Part shown: positions 50,530 through 58,945 of the stretch, in pieces | How the letters are laid out: the number at the start of each line of letters is the position of its first letter | Position numbering within the stretch: position 1 is the first letter of the stretch | Origin: an uncultured Alistipes sp. | GTDB taxonomy: Bacteria; Bacteroidota; Bacteroidia; Bacteroidales; Rikenellaceae | DNA length: 64,000 bases | Assembly: GCA_947623305.1 (NCBI GenBank) | Contig: CANQGQ010000001.1 | Span: forward strand, 358,223 to 422,222 | Direction of reading: 5' to 3' | The notes under the pieces: model-generated | Database searches by the model: none | Told to the model about the DNA's origin: nothing | What the model saw: the letters and a program-made list of their open reading frames with translations, nothing else | Program-made: the position numbers and the translations under genes

Positions 50530-50620
50530 GCGGGACGAAGACTGCGGAGTGAACGCCGATAGGCGGGCCTCCGCGGGCGGAGGCTTCGGCCCGCGCGGCC
50601 CATCGGGCCGCCAATATAAG
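50530..50620 (+). repeat. Family-B intergenic repeat, copy 4
   Basis: GCGGGACGAAGACTGCGGAG, GCCGATAGGCGGGCCTCC and GGCTTCGGCCCGCGCGGCC; nearly identical to copy 1 over about 65 bp. Confidence 0.88.
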
Positions 50621-50635
50621 GGCCATCTTTGAAAT

Positions 50636-50720
50636 GGGTCGGCAGCAAAGAAAGCATTGAAAAGCATGGCAACGATCTACCACATCGGGAACCGCTTTCA
50701 AAAGCGGCCGTCCAAACGGG
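50636..50720 (-). repeat. Family-C intergenic repeat, copy 10 (reverse)
   Basis: GGTCGGCAGCAAAGAAAGC, ATCTACCACATCGGGAACCG and CCGCTTTCAAAAGCGG. The middle blocks match the batB 3' end. Confidence 0.78.
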
Positions 50721-50756
50721 GCGAAAGCTCAGTAACACTCAAACGCATTAATAAAA

Positions 50757-52001
50757 ATGTTTTACCACCTGTTTAAGTATTTGGATGAAGCCTATAACAT
50801 TCCCGGGTCGGGGATGTTCCAGTATATTTCGTTCCGATCGGTGTTGGCCGTCATTCTGGCGCTGCTGATCGTCATCGTCTTCGGAAGGTCGGTCATCGAC
50901 TTCCTGCGCCGCAAGCAGATCGGCGAGGAGATCCGCGACCTCGGGCTCGAAGGCCAGCTCCAGAAACGCGGTACGCCCACGATGGGCGGCATCATCATCC
51001 TGCTGGCCATCTTGGTGCCGATGCTGCTCCTCGGCAAACTGGACAACATCTACGTGCAGCTGCTGCTCGTGTCGACCGTTTGGTTGGGATTCATCGGCGG
51101 GTTGGACGACTACATCAAGGTCTTCCGCCATCGCAAGGAGGGGCTCAACGGCCGGTTCAAAATCGTGGGACAGGTCGGATTGGGCATCATCGTCGGGACG
51201 ACCATGTGGCTTTCGCCCGACATCGTCATCCGCGAAAAGATCACGCAGCCCGTACAGACCGTTTTCGTCGACGTCGACGGAACCCCCATCGAAAGCATCC
51301 AGCAACGGGTCGTGCTCAACTCGGAGAGCACCAAAACCACGCAGACGACCATCCCGTTCATCAAGGACAACGAGTTCGACTACGGGTGGCTCACGCACAA
51401 CCACCGCATCGCCACGTGGTTGTTGTATGTCGTCGTGGCGATTCTGGTCGTTACGGCCGTCTCGAACGGCGCCAACCTCACCGACGGGCTCGACGGATTG
51501 GTAACGGGTGTCTCGGTACCGATCGTCGCCGTGTTGGGCGTGCTGGCCTATCTGTCGGGACACATCGTCTATGCCGACTACCTCAACATCATGTATATCC
51601 CCAACGCGGGCGAATTGGTCGTATTCGCTGCCGCGATGGCCGGCGCATTGGTCGGCTTCCTGTGGTACAATTCGTTTCCGGCCCAGATTTTCATGGGCGA
51701 TACGGGGTCGCTGGCTATCGGCGGCATCATCGCGGTCTTCGCGCTCTGCATCCGCAAGGAGCTGCTGCTGCCCTTGCTGTGCGGCATCTTCCTGCTCGAA
51801 AGCCTCTCGGTGATGCTGCAAGTCGGATGGTTCAAGCACACGCGCCGCAAGTACGGCGAAGGACGCCGCCTGCTGTTGATGGCCCCCGTCCATCACCACT
51901 ACCAGAAAAAGGGCATGTTCGAGACGAAAATCGTAACCCGATTCTGGATCATCTCGTTGCTGCTGGCGTCGATTACGCTCGTAACGCTCAAAATCCGTTA
52001 A
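50757..52001 (+). CDS. mraY: Phospho-N-acetylmuramoyl-pentapeptide transferase MraY
   Basis: A 414-residue inner-membrane enzyme that makes lipid I from UDP-MurNAc-pentapeptide and undecaprenyl phosphate. It has about ten helices with GTPTMGGIIIL, GGLDDYIKV, NLTDGLDGLVTG and FMGDTGSLAIGG, covering the catalytic aspartates, and HHHYQKKGMFETKIV. It is longer than the 360 usual because of an extracytoplasmic insert at about 160-205 (FVDVDGTPIESIQQ and on), typical of Bacteroidota. The ATG directly follows TTAATAAAA. rsgA starts 5 bp after the stop. Confidence 0.97.
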   Translation: MFYHLFKYLDEAYNIPGSGMFQYISFRSVLAVILALLIVIVFGRSVIDFLRRKQIGEEIRDLGLEGQLQKRGTPTMGGIIILLAILVPMLLLGKLDNIYVQLLLVSTVWLGFIGGLDDYIKVFRHRKEGLNGRFKIVGQVGLGIIVGTTMWLSPDIVIREKITQPVQTVFVDVDGTPIESIQQRVVLNSESTKTTQTTIPFIKDNEFDYGWLTHNHRIATWLLYVVVAILVVTAVSNGANLTDGLDGLVTGVSVPIVAVLGVLAYLSGHIVYADYLNIMYIPNAGELVVFAAAMAGALVGFLWYNSFPAQIFMGDTGSLAIGGIIAVFALCIRKELLLPLLCGIFLLESLSVMLQVGWFKHTRRKYGEGRRLLLMAPVHHHYQKKGMFETKIVTRFWIISLLLASITLVTLKIR

Positions 52002-52006
52002 CCGTT

Positions 52007-52930
52007 ATGGCGACGCCGACCTGCACCGGAACGGTCGTACGGGCGACCGGCAGTTGGTACGAAGTACGGCACGGCGACACCGTCGTGCGTTGCCGCATCC
52101 GCGGACGGCTGCGTTTGCGCGGTGCACGGTCGACCAATCCGGTGGTCGTGGGCGATCGGGTCGTCTGCGAGGCCGACGAGGCGGGCGACTGGACCATCGT
52201 CGACATCGCGCCGCGAACGAACTACGTCATCCGCCGGGCGTCGAACCTCTCGAAGGAGTCGCATATCATCGCGGCGAACGTCGATCGAGCGCTGTTGTTA
52301 GTTACGTTGCAGGCTCCGACGACCCCCACGGAGTTCATCGACCGCTTCCTGGTTACCTGCGAAGCCTACAAAATACCGGTCGCCATCGTCCTTTCGAAGC
52401 GCGACCTGCAAGACGATACGGCCGTAGCGGCGTTCTCCGCCATTTACCGAGCGATCGGATACGAAGTATTAGAGGTTTCGGCCAAGACGGGCGCCGGCAT
52501 CGAACCGATTCGGGAACTGCTCGCCGAGGGGACGACCCTGCTATCGGGCAACTCGGGCGTGGGCAAATCGACCCTCATCGGAACCATCGACCCGCAATTG
52601 GACATCCGCACGGGCGAACTCTCGCAAAGCCACCACAAGGGACGCCACACGACGACCTTTTCGACGATGTATCCGCTTGCGGGCGGCGGGGCAGTCATCG
52701 ACACGCCGGGCATCAAGGGATTCGGACTGATCGACATCGACGATACAGAGTTATGGCATTACTTTCCGGAGATGATGCGGATCGCTCCGGGTTGCCGCTT
52801 TTACAACTGCACGCACACCCACGAACCCGGCTGCGCCGTTATCGAAGCCGTTCGCAACGGCGCGATCGCAGCGGCCCGCTACGAAAGCTATCTGAAAATG
52901 CTCGACGAAGATGAAAAATACCGAAAATAG
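52007..52930 (+). CDS. rsgA: Ribosome small-subunit GTPase RsgA
   Basis: A 307-residue circularly permuted GTPase that checks 30S maturation. An N-terminal OB domain (about 1-75) precedes the G domain in permuted order: LSKRDL (G4), SAKTGAGI (G5), SGNSGVGKSTLIG (G1, about 180-192), HTTTFS (G2) and DTPGIKGFGL (G3). A C-terminal zinc domain has CRFYNCTHTHEPGCAV. The start at 52007 is the first fitting ATG. The stop lies inside the next gene (20-base overlap). Confidence 0.96.
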   Translation: MATPTCTGTVVRATGSWYEVRHGDTVVRCRIRGRLRLRGARSTNPVVVGDRVVCEADEAGDWTIVDIAPRTNYVIRRASNLSKESHIIAANVDRALLLVTLQAPTTPTEFIDRFLVTCEAYKIPVAIVLSKRDLQDDTAVAAFSAIYRAIGYEVLEVSAKTGAGIEPIRELLAEGTTLLSGNSGVGKSTLIGTIDPQLDIRTGELSQSHHKGRHTTTFSTMYPLAGGGAVIDTPGIKGFGLIDIDDTELWHYFPEMMRIAPGCRFYNCTHTHEPGCAVIEAVRNGAIAAARYESYLKMLDEDEKYRK

Positions 52931-53618
52931 GCCCCTTGCCTGGTATCGGGAGCGCATCGACCGACTGGCCGAGTTCATGACCCCCGAACGGTACGCGACG
53001 CTGTGCCGCGCGGCCGAATTTCGGACGAACTACCTGACGGTGCTGGCCGAAAATCTGTTCCACGGGCAGAATGCCGCTGCGTTGATGCGTCATTGCGAAG
53101 CATTCGGTGTGCAGCGGCTCCACACGATCGAAACGGTCTGTCCGTTCGAGCCCAATCCCATGATTACCCGCGGGACGGAACAATGGGTCGACCTCATCCG
53201 GCACGAGTCGACGGTCGAAGCGCTCCGTTCGCTGAAAGCCGCCGGCTATCGCATCGTAGCGACGACGCCCCATCGCGAGGACACGACACCCGAGACGTTC
53301 GATGTTGCGCGAGGCCCGTTCGTGCTGGTTTTCGGGACGGAACATGCCGGCATTTCGGACGAGGTGATCGCGGCGGCCGATGAATTTCTGCGGATTCCGA
53401 TGTGCGGCATGGTCGAGAGCCTCAACGTATCGGCTTCGGCGGCGATAACGATTTACCAACTTGCGGAACGAATGCGCCGCACGGTCGCCGACTGGCGGCT
53501 CGACGAACCGACCCGCACCGAATTGCTCTATCGCTGGATGTGTCGGAGCGTCAAGGATTCCGCCCAGATTCTTTTATTAACTGGGAAGGATCGCAAGACA
53601 TTATCCGACAGTCAATAA
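52911..53618 (+). CDS. TrmH/SpoU family RNA 2'-O-methyltransferase
   Basis: A 235-residue SPOUT methyltransferase, probably a tRNA guanosine-18 2'-O-methylase. Knot motifs are TRGTEQWVDL, VFGTEHAGIS and the C-terminal IPMCGMVESLNVSASAAI. It starts within rsgA, so the two are coupled. The last residues (about 217-235, ILLLTGKDRKTLSDSQ) are encoded by TTTTATTAACTGGGAAGGAT, which matches the intergenic TTTATTAACTGGTACGGATC motif, suggesting that spacer DNA has been recruited as the C-terminal tail. Confidence 0.9.
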   Translation: MKNTENRPLAWYRERIDRLAEFMTPERYATLCRAAEFRTNYLTVLAENLFHGQNAAALMRHCEAFGVQRLHTIETVCPFEPNPMITRGTEQWVDLIRHESTVEALRSLKAAGYRIVATTPHREDTTPETFDVARGPFVLVFGTEHAGISDEVIAAADEFLRIPMCGMVESLNVSASAAITIYQLAERMRRTVADWRLDEPTRTELLYRWMCRSVKDSAQILLLTGKDRKTLSDSQ

Positions 53619-53645
53619 AACGGTCATAGATCCAAGCAAGAAAGT

Positions 53646-53737
53646 ATCCCGATTCGTGCCAGTTAATAAAAATCCGTATCAATTAATAATAAATCAATGA
53701 AAAAGGAAGCAACCCGATCCGTACCAGTTAATAATAA
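53646..53737 (+). repeat. Three CCGTACCAGTTAATAAAAA-type modules at an aminotransferase start
   Basis: Copies at 53649-53671 (CGATTCGTGCCAGTTAATAA), 53672-53692 (ATCCGTATCAATTAATAATA) and 53715-53737 (CGATCCGTACCAGTTAATAA). The second ends 4 bases before the ATG at 53697; the third is inside the coding sequence. Confidence 0.8.
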
Positions 53738-54926
53738 TTTAAGAAAACAGTTTTTGCATCATGTGGCCCAGACTTCGCCTTCGCCGATGCTGGTCGAGGT
53801 GGAACGGGCCGAGGGTTCGTTCTTCTACACGCCCGAGGGCAGACGCTATTACGACTTGGTGGCCGGTGTCTCGGTCAGCAACGTGGGGCACGCCAATCCC
53901 GACGTCGTAAGGGCCGTACAGGAACAGGCCGCCCATTACATGCACGTGATGGTTTATGGCGAATTGGTCGAAAAACCGCAGGTCGGTTACGCCACCCGAC
54001 TGGTCGAGCTGCTGCCGGAAAGTCTGGAATGCGTCTATTTCGTCAATTCGGGCGCCGAGGCAATCGAGGGGGCCCTCAAATTGGCCAAACGATACACCCA
54101 TCGCACAGGCATCCTCTCCATGCGCCGCGCCTACCATGGTTCGACGCACGCAGCGATGGCGTTGATGGGCACGCCCGAAGGCGAAGAGTGGAAAAATGCG
54201 TTCCGACCGTTGCTGCCCGACTTCGAGGCGATCGAATTCAACGATTTCGCCCAGTTGGAACGAATCACGAACCGCACCGCCTGCGTGGTAATCGAACCGG
54301 TGCAGGGCGAAGCGGGCGTGCGTACGCCGGCGACGGGTTATTTGCAAGCGCTGCGCAAGCGCTGCGACGAAACAGGTGCACTACTGATTTTCGACGAAAT
54401 ACAAACCGGATTCGGCCGCACGGGCGAACTTTTCGCGATGCAAAAATACGGCGTAACGCCCGACATCGTCTGCTTGGCGAAGGCGCTCGGAGGCGGTATG
54501 CCGCTGGGAGCCTTCATCGCGCGGCACGAAATCATGGACACGCTGCAAACCAATCCGACGCTGGGCCATATCACGACGTTCGGCGGACATCCGGTCTGCT
54601 GTGCGGCGGGGCTGGCGGCGCTGAACTATCTGCTGGATCATCGCGTCGTCGAGCAAGTGGAACGCAAGGGAGCCCTCTACGAAGAACTATTGCGCGATCA
54701 TCCGGCCGTTCGCGAAATTCGGCGCAGCGGCCTGCTCCTGGCGGTCGAATTAGGCGAATCGGATAAACTCTACCGTATCATGGAATTGTTCAAGGAGGTC
54801 GGCATCCTGAGCGATTGGTTCCTCTATTGCGACACGGCTTTCCGCATCTCGCCGCCGCTGACCATCACCGACGACGAGGTGCGCGACAGCGCCCGTCTGA
54901 TTCGGACGTGTCTCGATCGGCTGTAA
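53697..54926 (+). CDS. Class III PLP-dependent aminotransferase
   Basis: A 409-residue fold-type I transaminase of the ornithine/acetylornithine/GABA group. It has FVNSGAEAIEGALKLA, VVIEPVQGEAGV, FDEIQTGFGRTG and the PLP lysine in CLAKALGGGMPLGAF (Lys262). The substrate cannot be fixed; no arginine or lysine genes are nearby. Homology begins around NLRKQFLHHVAQTSP (from about residue 14). The first 13 residues (KKEATRSVPVNNN) come from a copy of the spacer motif, so this N-terminus may be a recent extension. A terminator follows at 54932-54973. Confidence 0.9.
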   Translation: MKKEATRSVPVNNNLRKQFLHHVAQTSPSPMLVEVERAEGSFFYTPEGRRYYDLVAGVSVSNVGHANPDVVRAVQEQAAHYMHVMVYGELVEKPQVGYATRLVELLPESLECVYFVNSGAEAIEGALKLAKRYTHRTGILSMRRAYHGSTHAAMALMGTPEGEEWKNAFRPLLPDFEAIEFNDFAQLERITNRTACVVIEPVQGEAGVRTPATGYLQALRKRCDETGALLIFDEIQTGFGRTGELFAMQKYGVTPDIVCLAKALGGGMPLGAFIARHEIMDTLQTNPTLGHITTFGGHPVCCAAGLAALNYLLDHRVVEQVERKGALYEELLRDHPAVREIRRSGLLLAVELGESDKLYRIMELFKEVGILSDWFLYCDTAFRISPPLTITDDEVRDSARLIRTCLDRL

Positions 54927-54931
54927 TGGTT

Positions 54932-54973
54932 AAAAAGGCGGAGAAGAGATTTTAAGTTCTTCGCCGCCTTTTT
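54932..54973 (+). terminator. Bidirectional terminator after the aminotransferase
   Basis: AAAAAGGCGG and CTTCGCCGCCTTTTT arms pair with one mismatch around a 12-base loop, between convergent genes. Confidence 0.82.
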
Positions 54974-54995
54974 AATTCGGTCTACTATCGCTAAC

Positions 54996-56327
54996 CTAAA
55001 AGGGATAACGCACCCACTTCCAAAGCTCTTTGAGGTCGGGTTTCTTCCCGTACATGAAGATGCCCACGCGGTAAATCTTCGCAGCGACCCACACCATCCC
55101 GATGAACGATGCGTAGAGCAGAACCAGCGACAAGACGATCTCCCACATCGGAATATCGTACGGAATGCGCGCGATCATGACGACGGGCGACGTGAGCGGA
55201 ATCATCGAGAACCAGAACGCCAACTGCGAATTGGGATCCTTGATGACGGCCAGCATCATTAACAGCGCGAGAATGATCGGCACCATGATGGGCGTTTGCA
55301 ACTGCTGGGCATCCTGCACGCTGTCGACGGCGGAACCCACGGCGGCGAACATCGCCGAGTAGAGCAGATACCCGCCCAAGACAAACAATAACAGGCAGAC
55401 GAAAATCTTCGTTACATAACCCGCATCCGTAATCGACGCCACAGCCTGCACCATCTCGGGATCGAAATCGGACGCAGCGGCCACTTCGGCAGCCTGCGGA
55501 GCGCCCTCCTGCATCGCTTCGACGCCGGCAGCCATCTGTTCGGGCATCAACTGGGGCAATACCGCCGCCCCGACGCCACCGATAAGCACGCCCCAAATCA
55601 CGATCTGCACGACAGCCACCGAGGCGATGCCGAAAATTTTGCCCATCATCAACTGGAACGGCCGCACGGACGAGACCATCACCTCCAGAACGCGCGAATT
55701 TTTCTCCTCGATGACCGACTGCATCACCATCGCCCCGTAAATCAGCAGGAACATGTAGAGGATGAACCCGAGCACGTAACCGATGGCCGTGGCGGCGATC
55801 GACGACTGAGCCTCGGTCTCGCCCTCCTGCGACTTGTCGTTGCGGAAAGTCTGCATCGAAACCGAAGTCTGCACCTCGTCGAGAATCTGCTGCAAATTGT
55901 CGATGTTGTACTGTTTCAGTTTCTCGGTTTCGATGAGGTGTTCGAGCTGGTTCGAGATAGCCTCCTCGACGGAGATCGACGACGACGAATTGACATAGAA
56001 TTTCACGTCCGACGGATTGGCGACGACGTCGCTGCCGATGCACAACACGGCATAATGGTCGGTCAGCTCCTTGCGGGCCTCGTCGACCGAAAGGTCGGTC
56101 GGCTCGAAAATCAGCTCGTCGTTGCTCTGAAGCTGCGAAGCGACGATGCCGCTTTCGTCGATGACAGCGATCCGTTTCTCCTCGCCGCCCGAATACTGCA
56201 TGATGAGCGCCGGAGCGACCATGAGGATGATCATCAACACGGGCATCAGCAACGTGGTGATGATGAAGGACTTTTTACGCACGCGCTCGTTGAACTCGCG
56301 CTGAATGATAATGAAGGTATTGGACAT
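54996..56327 (-). CDS. ABC-2 type transporter permease (NatB-like)
   Basis: A 443-residue membrane subunit of an ABC exporter. One N-terminal helix (about 20-45, SFIITTLLMPVLMIILMVAP) is followed by a large extracytoplasmic domain (about 50-180) and five or six helices (about 185-425). The start FIIIQREFNERVRKKSFIIT is typical of NatB/ABC-2 permeases. The ATPase partner is encoded just upstream. Sodium or drug export has been reported for relatives; the substrate here is unknown. Confidence 0.9.
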   Translation of the reverse strand: MSNTFIIIQREFNERVRKKSFIITTLLMPVLMIILMVAPALIMQYSGGEEKRIAVIDESGIVASQLQSNDELIFEPTDLSVDEARKELTDHYAVLCIGSDVVANPSDVKFYVNSSSSISVEEAISNQLEHLIETEKLKQYNIDNLQQILDEVQTSVSMQTFRNDKSQEGETEAQSSIAATAIGYVLGFILYMFLLIYGAMVMQSVIEEKNSRVLEVMVSSVRPFQLMMGKIFGIASVAVVQIVIWGVLIGGVGAAVLPQLMPEQMAAGVEAMQEGAPQAAEVAAASDFDPEMVQAVASITDAGYVTKIFVCLLLFVLGGYLLYSAMFAAVGSAVDSVQDAQQLQTPIMVPIILALLMMLAVIKDPNSQLAFWFSMIPLTSPVVMIARIPYDIPMWEIVLSLVLLYASFIGMVWVAAKIYRVGIFMYGKKPDLKELWKWVRYPF

Positions 56328-56508
56328 GGTAACGGATTATTTTTTCTTGGTCTTTCGTTTTTTTCATTCGTCCGGCTCCGCGTGCTGCAAGCATAAAATT
56401 ACAGCAGGCCAGTGTTAAAAAGCCGATTCGGTCGTAATGGCGCCAACAAAACAACATGGCGATGCCCATCAAGAAGTTGAGCCCATAAACCCAGCGTTGC
56501 ATTTTCAT
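56275..56508 (-). CDS. Possible small membrane protein between the two ABC genes
   Basis: A 77-codon frame starting 4 bp after the ATPase stop. Residues 1-45 hold one or two hydrophobic stretches (WVYGLNFLMGIAMLFCW and GFLTLACCNFMLAARG), then a basic part whose last 17 or so codons overlap the permease start in another frame. It fills a gap that would otherwise be empty in a tight operon. No family was recognised. Confidence 0.5.
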   Translation of the reverse strand: MKMQRWVYGLNFLMGIAMLFCWRHYDRIGFLTLACCNFMLAARGAGRMKKTKDQEKIIRYHVQYLHYHSARVQRARA

Positions 56509-56512
56509 TGCA

Positions 56513-57433
56513 TCAGAGTTTTCCGTTAACGGCGCGGATAAAAATATCGTTCATCGAAGGAATAATCTCGTGGAACGAGCGCAGCTCGACCGCTTCGTTC
56601 GCAGCAGCGATGACGGCCCGTACATCGGCATCGTTGCGCACGTGGAGCTTCACCGTGCGGTAGACGGATTCGCTCTGCGAACCGTCGATCCACTCGCAAC
56701 GCTCGCCGACGGCCTTGTGCAAAGCCTCCTCCTCGCCCCGATAAGCCACTTCGAAGACGTTGGCCCCGTAACGGCGCCGGATTTCATCCACGTTGCCGGA
56801 GAGAATGTTATGCGACTTGTTAATCAACGTGATATGGTCGCAGATCTCCTCGACCGAAGCCATGTTGTGCGTCGAAAAGATGACTGTAGCCCCCTGGTCG
56901 CGCAACGACAAAATCTCCTCTTTCAGCAGATTGGCATTGATGGGGTCGAAACCGGAAAACGGCTCGTCGAAGATCAACAATTCGGGCTTGTGCAACACCG
57001 TAACGATGAACTGCACCTTCTGAGCCATGCCCTTCGAAAGCTCCTCGACCTTCTTGTTCCACCAATCCTGGATACCGAACTTGATGAACCAGCCCTTCAA
57101 CTGGGCGATAGCGTCGCGGCGCGAAAGGCCCTTCAAACGGGCGAAGAACACGGCCTGTTCGCCGACTTTCATCTTCTTGTAAAGGCCGCGCTCCTCGGGC
57201 AGGTAGCCGATCCGATAAACATCGTCGGGCGAAAGCTCGCGGTCGCCGAAAAAAACCTGACCGGAATCGGGGGCCGTAATCCGGTTGATGATGCGGATCA
57301 ACGTCGTTTTTCCGGCGCCGTTAGGGCCGAGCAATCCATAGACCGACCCGCGCGGAATAGCGAGCGACACGTCGTCGAGCGCCTTGTGCCCTACATATTG
57401 CTTACTGACGTTTTTTACGGTAAGTAAATCCAT
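56513..57433 (-). CDS. ABC transporter ATP-binding protein (NatA-like)
   Basis: A 306-residue ATPase subunit. Walker A is LLGPNGAGKTTLIRI (about 37-51), the Q-loop lies in IGYLPEERGLYKKM, the signature is VEELSKGMAQKVQF (LSKGM instead of LSGGQ) and Walker B is LLIFDEPFSGFDP. A C-terminal regulatory domain (about 220-306) is of the DUF4162 type. The start at 57433 (MDLLTVKNVSKQY) is preferred to one 16 codons upstream, which lies inside the promoter region. Confidence 0.93.
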   Translation of the reverse strand: MDLLTVKNVSKQYVGHKALDDVSLAIPRGSVYGLLGPNGAGKTTLIRIINRITAPDSGQVFFGDRELSPDDVYRIGYLPEERGLYKKMKVGEQAVFFARLKGLSRRDAIAQLKGWFIKFGIQDWWNKKVEELSKGMAQKVQFIVTVLHKPELLIFDEPFSGFDPINANLLKEEILSLRDQGATVIFSTHNMASVEEICDHITLINKSHNILSGNVDEIRRRYGANVFEVAYRGEEEALHKAVGERCEWIDGSQSESVYRTVKLHVRNDADVRAVIAAANEAVELRSFHEIIPSMNDIFIRAVNGKL

Positions 57434-57468
57434 AATCGTCTCTTGTGAAATGGGGTTTTCGATGTCCG

Positions 57469-57498
57469 CAAAGATAGACAAAAAATTTGAAAATCAAA
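57469..57498 (-). promoter_or_regulatory. Promoter of the ABC transporter operon
   Basis: On the minus strand TTTG (57495-57498), an 18-base spacer and TATCTTTG (57469-57476). The spacer is one short of the usual range. Confidence 0.6.
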
Positions 57499-57525
57499 AA
57501 ATATATATCGAAAATCAATATCTTA

Positions 57526-57592
57526 TTCATGCAGTAGCCCCTGCGCTGTGCTTGGCAAGGCTTTCTTCGCTATCCACCGCTTTCCCTTTTAC
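57526..57592. repeat. Family-C intergenic repeat, copy 11
   Basis: TTATTCATGCAGTAGCCCC and CTTGGCAAGGCTTTCTTCGC, followed by TATCCACCGC. Confidence 0.7.
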
Positions 57593-57628
57593 TCGAAAAC
57601 GAGCAGGCCCGTGCCAGTTAATAATAAA

Positions 57629-57653
57629 GTCGGGAAGCCAATGGCTTCCCGAC
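57629..57653 (-). terminator. Terminator after rplI
   Basis: GTCGGGAAGCCA pairs perfectly with TGGCTTCCCGAC. On the minus strand it is followed by a TTTATTATTAACTGGCACGG spacer motif that supplies the T-rich tail. Confidence 0.7.
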
Positions 57654-57689
57654 CCATACCGACAGCTCTTGCGCCGATAAAAATAAACC

Positions 57690-58133
57690 TTATTCGGCTG
57701 CAGCCACCACCGAGAACTTGATGGTCGCCTTCACCTCGCGATGCAACTTGGCGGTAGCTTCATACTCGCCCACCGTTTTGATAGCATCGACGGCAATCGC
57801 CTTGCGATCGAGCGAAATGCCTTTCGCAGCCAAAGCCTCGGCCAGGTCGGTGGCCGTAATCGTACCGAACAATTTGCCCTCCTCGGCCTTCACGCTGAGC
57901 GTTAACGGCAGATTGGCGATCGTCTCGGCCAAAGTCTGCGCATCGGCCAGAATCTTAGCATCCTTGTGCGCACGCTGTTTCAGATTTTCGGCCAACACTT
58001 TCTTCGCGGCAGCCGTAGCGACCTTCGCATAGCCTTGGGGAATGAGGTAGTTGTTCGCATAACCGGGTTTTACATTCACGATGTCGTTCGTGTAACCCAG
58101 CTTGTCCATATCCTTGAGTAATATCACTTGCAT
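57690..58133 (-). CDS. rplI: 50S ribosomal protein L9
   Basis: A 147-residue ribosomal protein. The N-terminal domain MQVILLKDMDKLGYTNDIVN with GYANNYLIPQGYA is diagnostic. A connecting helix and C-terminal domain follow to KATIKFSVVAAAE. The start at 58133 is the conserved methionine; an upstream start 11 codons away is not supported. Last gene of the rpsF-rpsR-rplI operon. Confidence 0.98.
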   Translation of the reverse strand: MQVILLKDMDKLGYTNDIVNVKPGYANNYLIPQGYAKVATAAAKKVLAENLKQRAHKDAKILADAQTLAETIANLPLTLSVKAEEGKLFGTITATDLAEALAAKGISLDRKAIAVDAIKTVGEYEATAKLHREVKATIKFSVVAAAE

Positions 58134-58153
58134 TGTCGTCTCCTCCTCTTTAA

Positions 58154-58435
58154 TTATTTCATGCAATCGGTTACGAAGGGCAGGATGGCGAGGTGGCGAG
58201 CACGCTTCACGGCCTGAGCGACCTTCTTCTGGAACTTCTGCGACGTGCCGGTCAGACGGCGGGGCAGAATTTTTCCCTGCTCATTGAGGAATTTCTTCAA
58301 GAATTCGCCGTCCTTGTAATCCACGTATTTGATACCGAGTTTCTTGAAACGGCAATACTTTTTCTTCTTGACATCGACGGACACCGGATTGAGATACCGG
58401 ATTTCGGATTGTGCAGCTTTGTTTTCCTGTGCCAT
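58154..58435 (-). CDS. rpsR: 30S ribosomal protein S18
   Basis: A 93-residue ribosomal protein with [23 protein letters not shown]-type [19 protein letters not shown] and [19 protein letters not shown]. It pairs with S6 in the 30S platform. It lies 2 bp after rpsF and 20 bp before rplI. Confidence 0.98.
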   Translation of the reverse strand: MAQENKAAQSEIRYLNPVSVDVKKKKYCRFKKLGIKYVDYKDGEFLKKFLNEQGKILPRRLTGTSQKFQKKVAQAVKRARHLAILPFVTDCMK

Positions 58436-58437
58436 GG

Positions 58438-58782
58438 TTACTCCTCCTGTTTGTTAGAAAGTTTCGCACGACGTTTCTCCGAATACTCCACGGCGAACTT
58501 GTCCTGCTTGAAAGTTAAGAAACGGATGATCCGCTCGTCGCGACGATACTGCGTTTCGAGCGTTTCGATGAGGCTGCCCTCGCCCGTGAACTCCATCAGG
58601 AAGTAGAAACCGGTGGTCTTTTTCTGAATGGAGTAGGCGAGTTTTTTCAGGCCCCACGCCTCCATGTTCACGATCTGACCGCCGTTCTCGGTGATGACAC
58701 CCTGGAATTTGTCAGCGACCTCCTTGACCTGCTGGTCCGAAAGGACGGGCGTAACAATGAAAACGGTTTCGTAATTGTTCAT
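58438..58782 (-). CDS. rpsF: 30S ribosomal protein S6
   Basis: A 114-residue ribosomal protein: [15 protein letters not shown] at the start, then [20 protein letters not shown] and [14 protein letters not shown]. The start at 58782 is directly preceded by an A-run with TTAATAAAAAAATAAAA, no Shine-Dalgarno site. A leader of about 100 nt from the -7 element at 58890-58897 could carry an S6:S18 autoregulatory structure, but the motif was not confirmed by eye. Confidence 0.98.
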   Translation of the reverse strand: MNNYETVFIVTPVLSDQQVKEVADKFQGVITENGGQIVNMEAWGLKKLAYSIQKKTTGFYFLMEFTGEGSLIETLETQYRRDERIIRFLTFKQDKFAVEYSEKRRAKLSNKQEE

Positions 58783-58889
58783 TTTTATTTTTTTATTAAT
58801 TAAGTGGTCGATGCTATCCAACCTTATGGGGAGGAAGTTCCGCATCATGCAGCCCGACCTCGATCGTCCATTTTCCCACTCGGGGGTTG

Positions 58890-58897
58890 CAAAGGTA
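58890..58897 (-). promoter_or_regulatory. -7 element for rpsF-rpsR-rplI
   Basis: TACCTTTG on the minus strand, about 108 bp before the rpsF start. Confidence 0.55.
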
Positions 58898-58945
58898 AAA
58901 AACTTTTTGCGAAAAAGAAAATATTTTTCTAAGAAAGAGCTTGTT

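Larger units (their letters stand above)
50493..50756. other. Repeat-filled spacer between murE and mraY
   Basis: 264 bp occupied by family-B copy 4 and a reversed family-C copy, ending in a TTAATAAAA directly before the mraY start. Confidence 0.8.
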
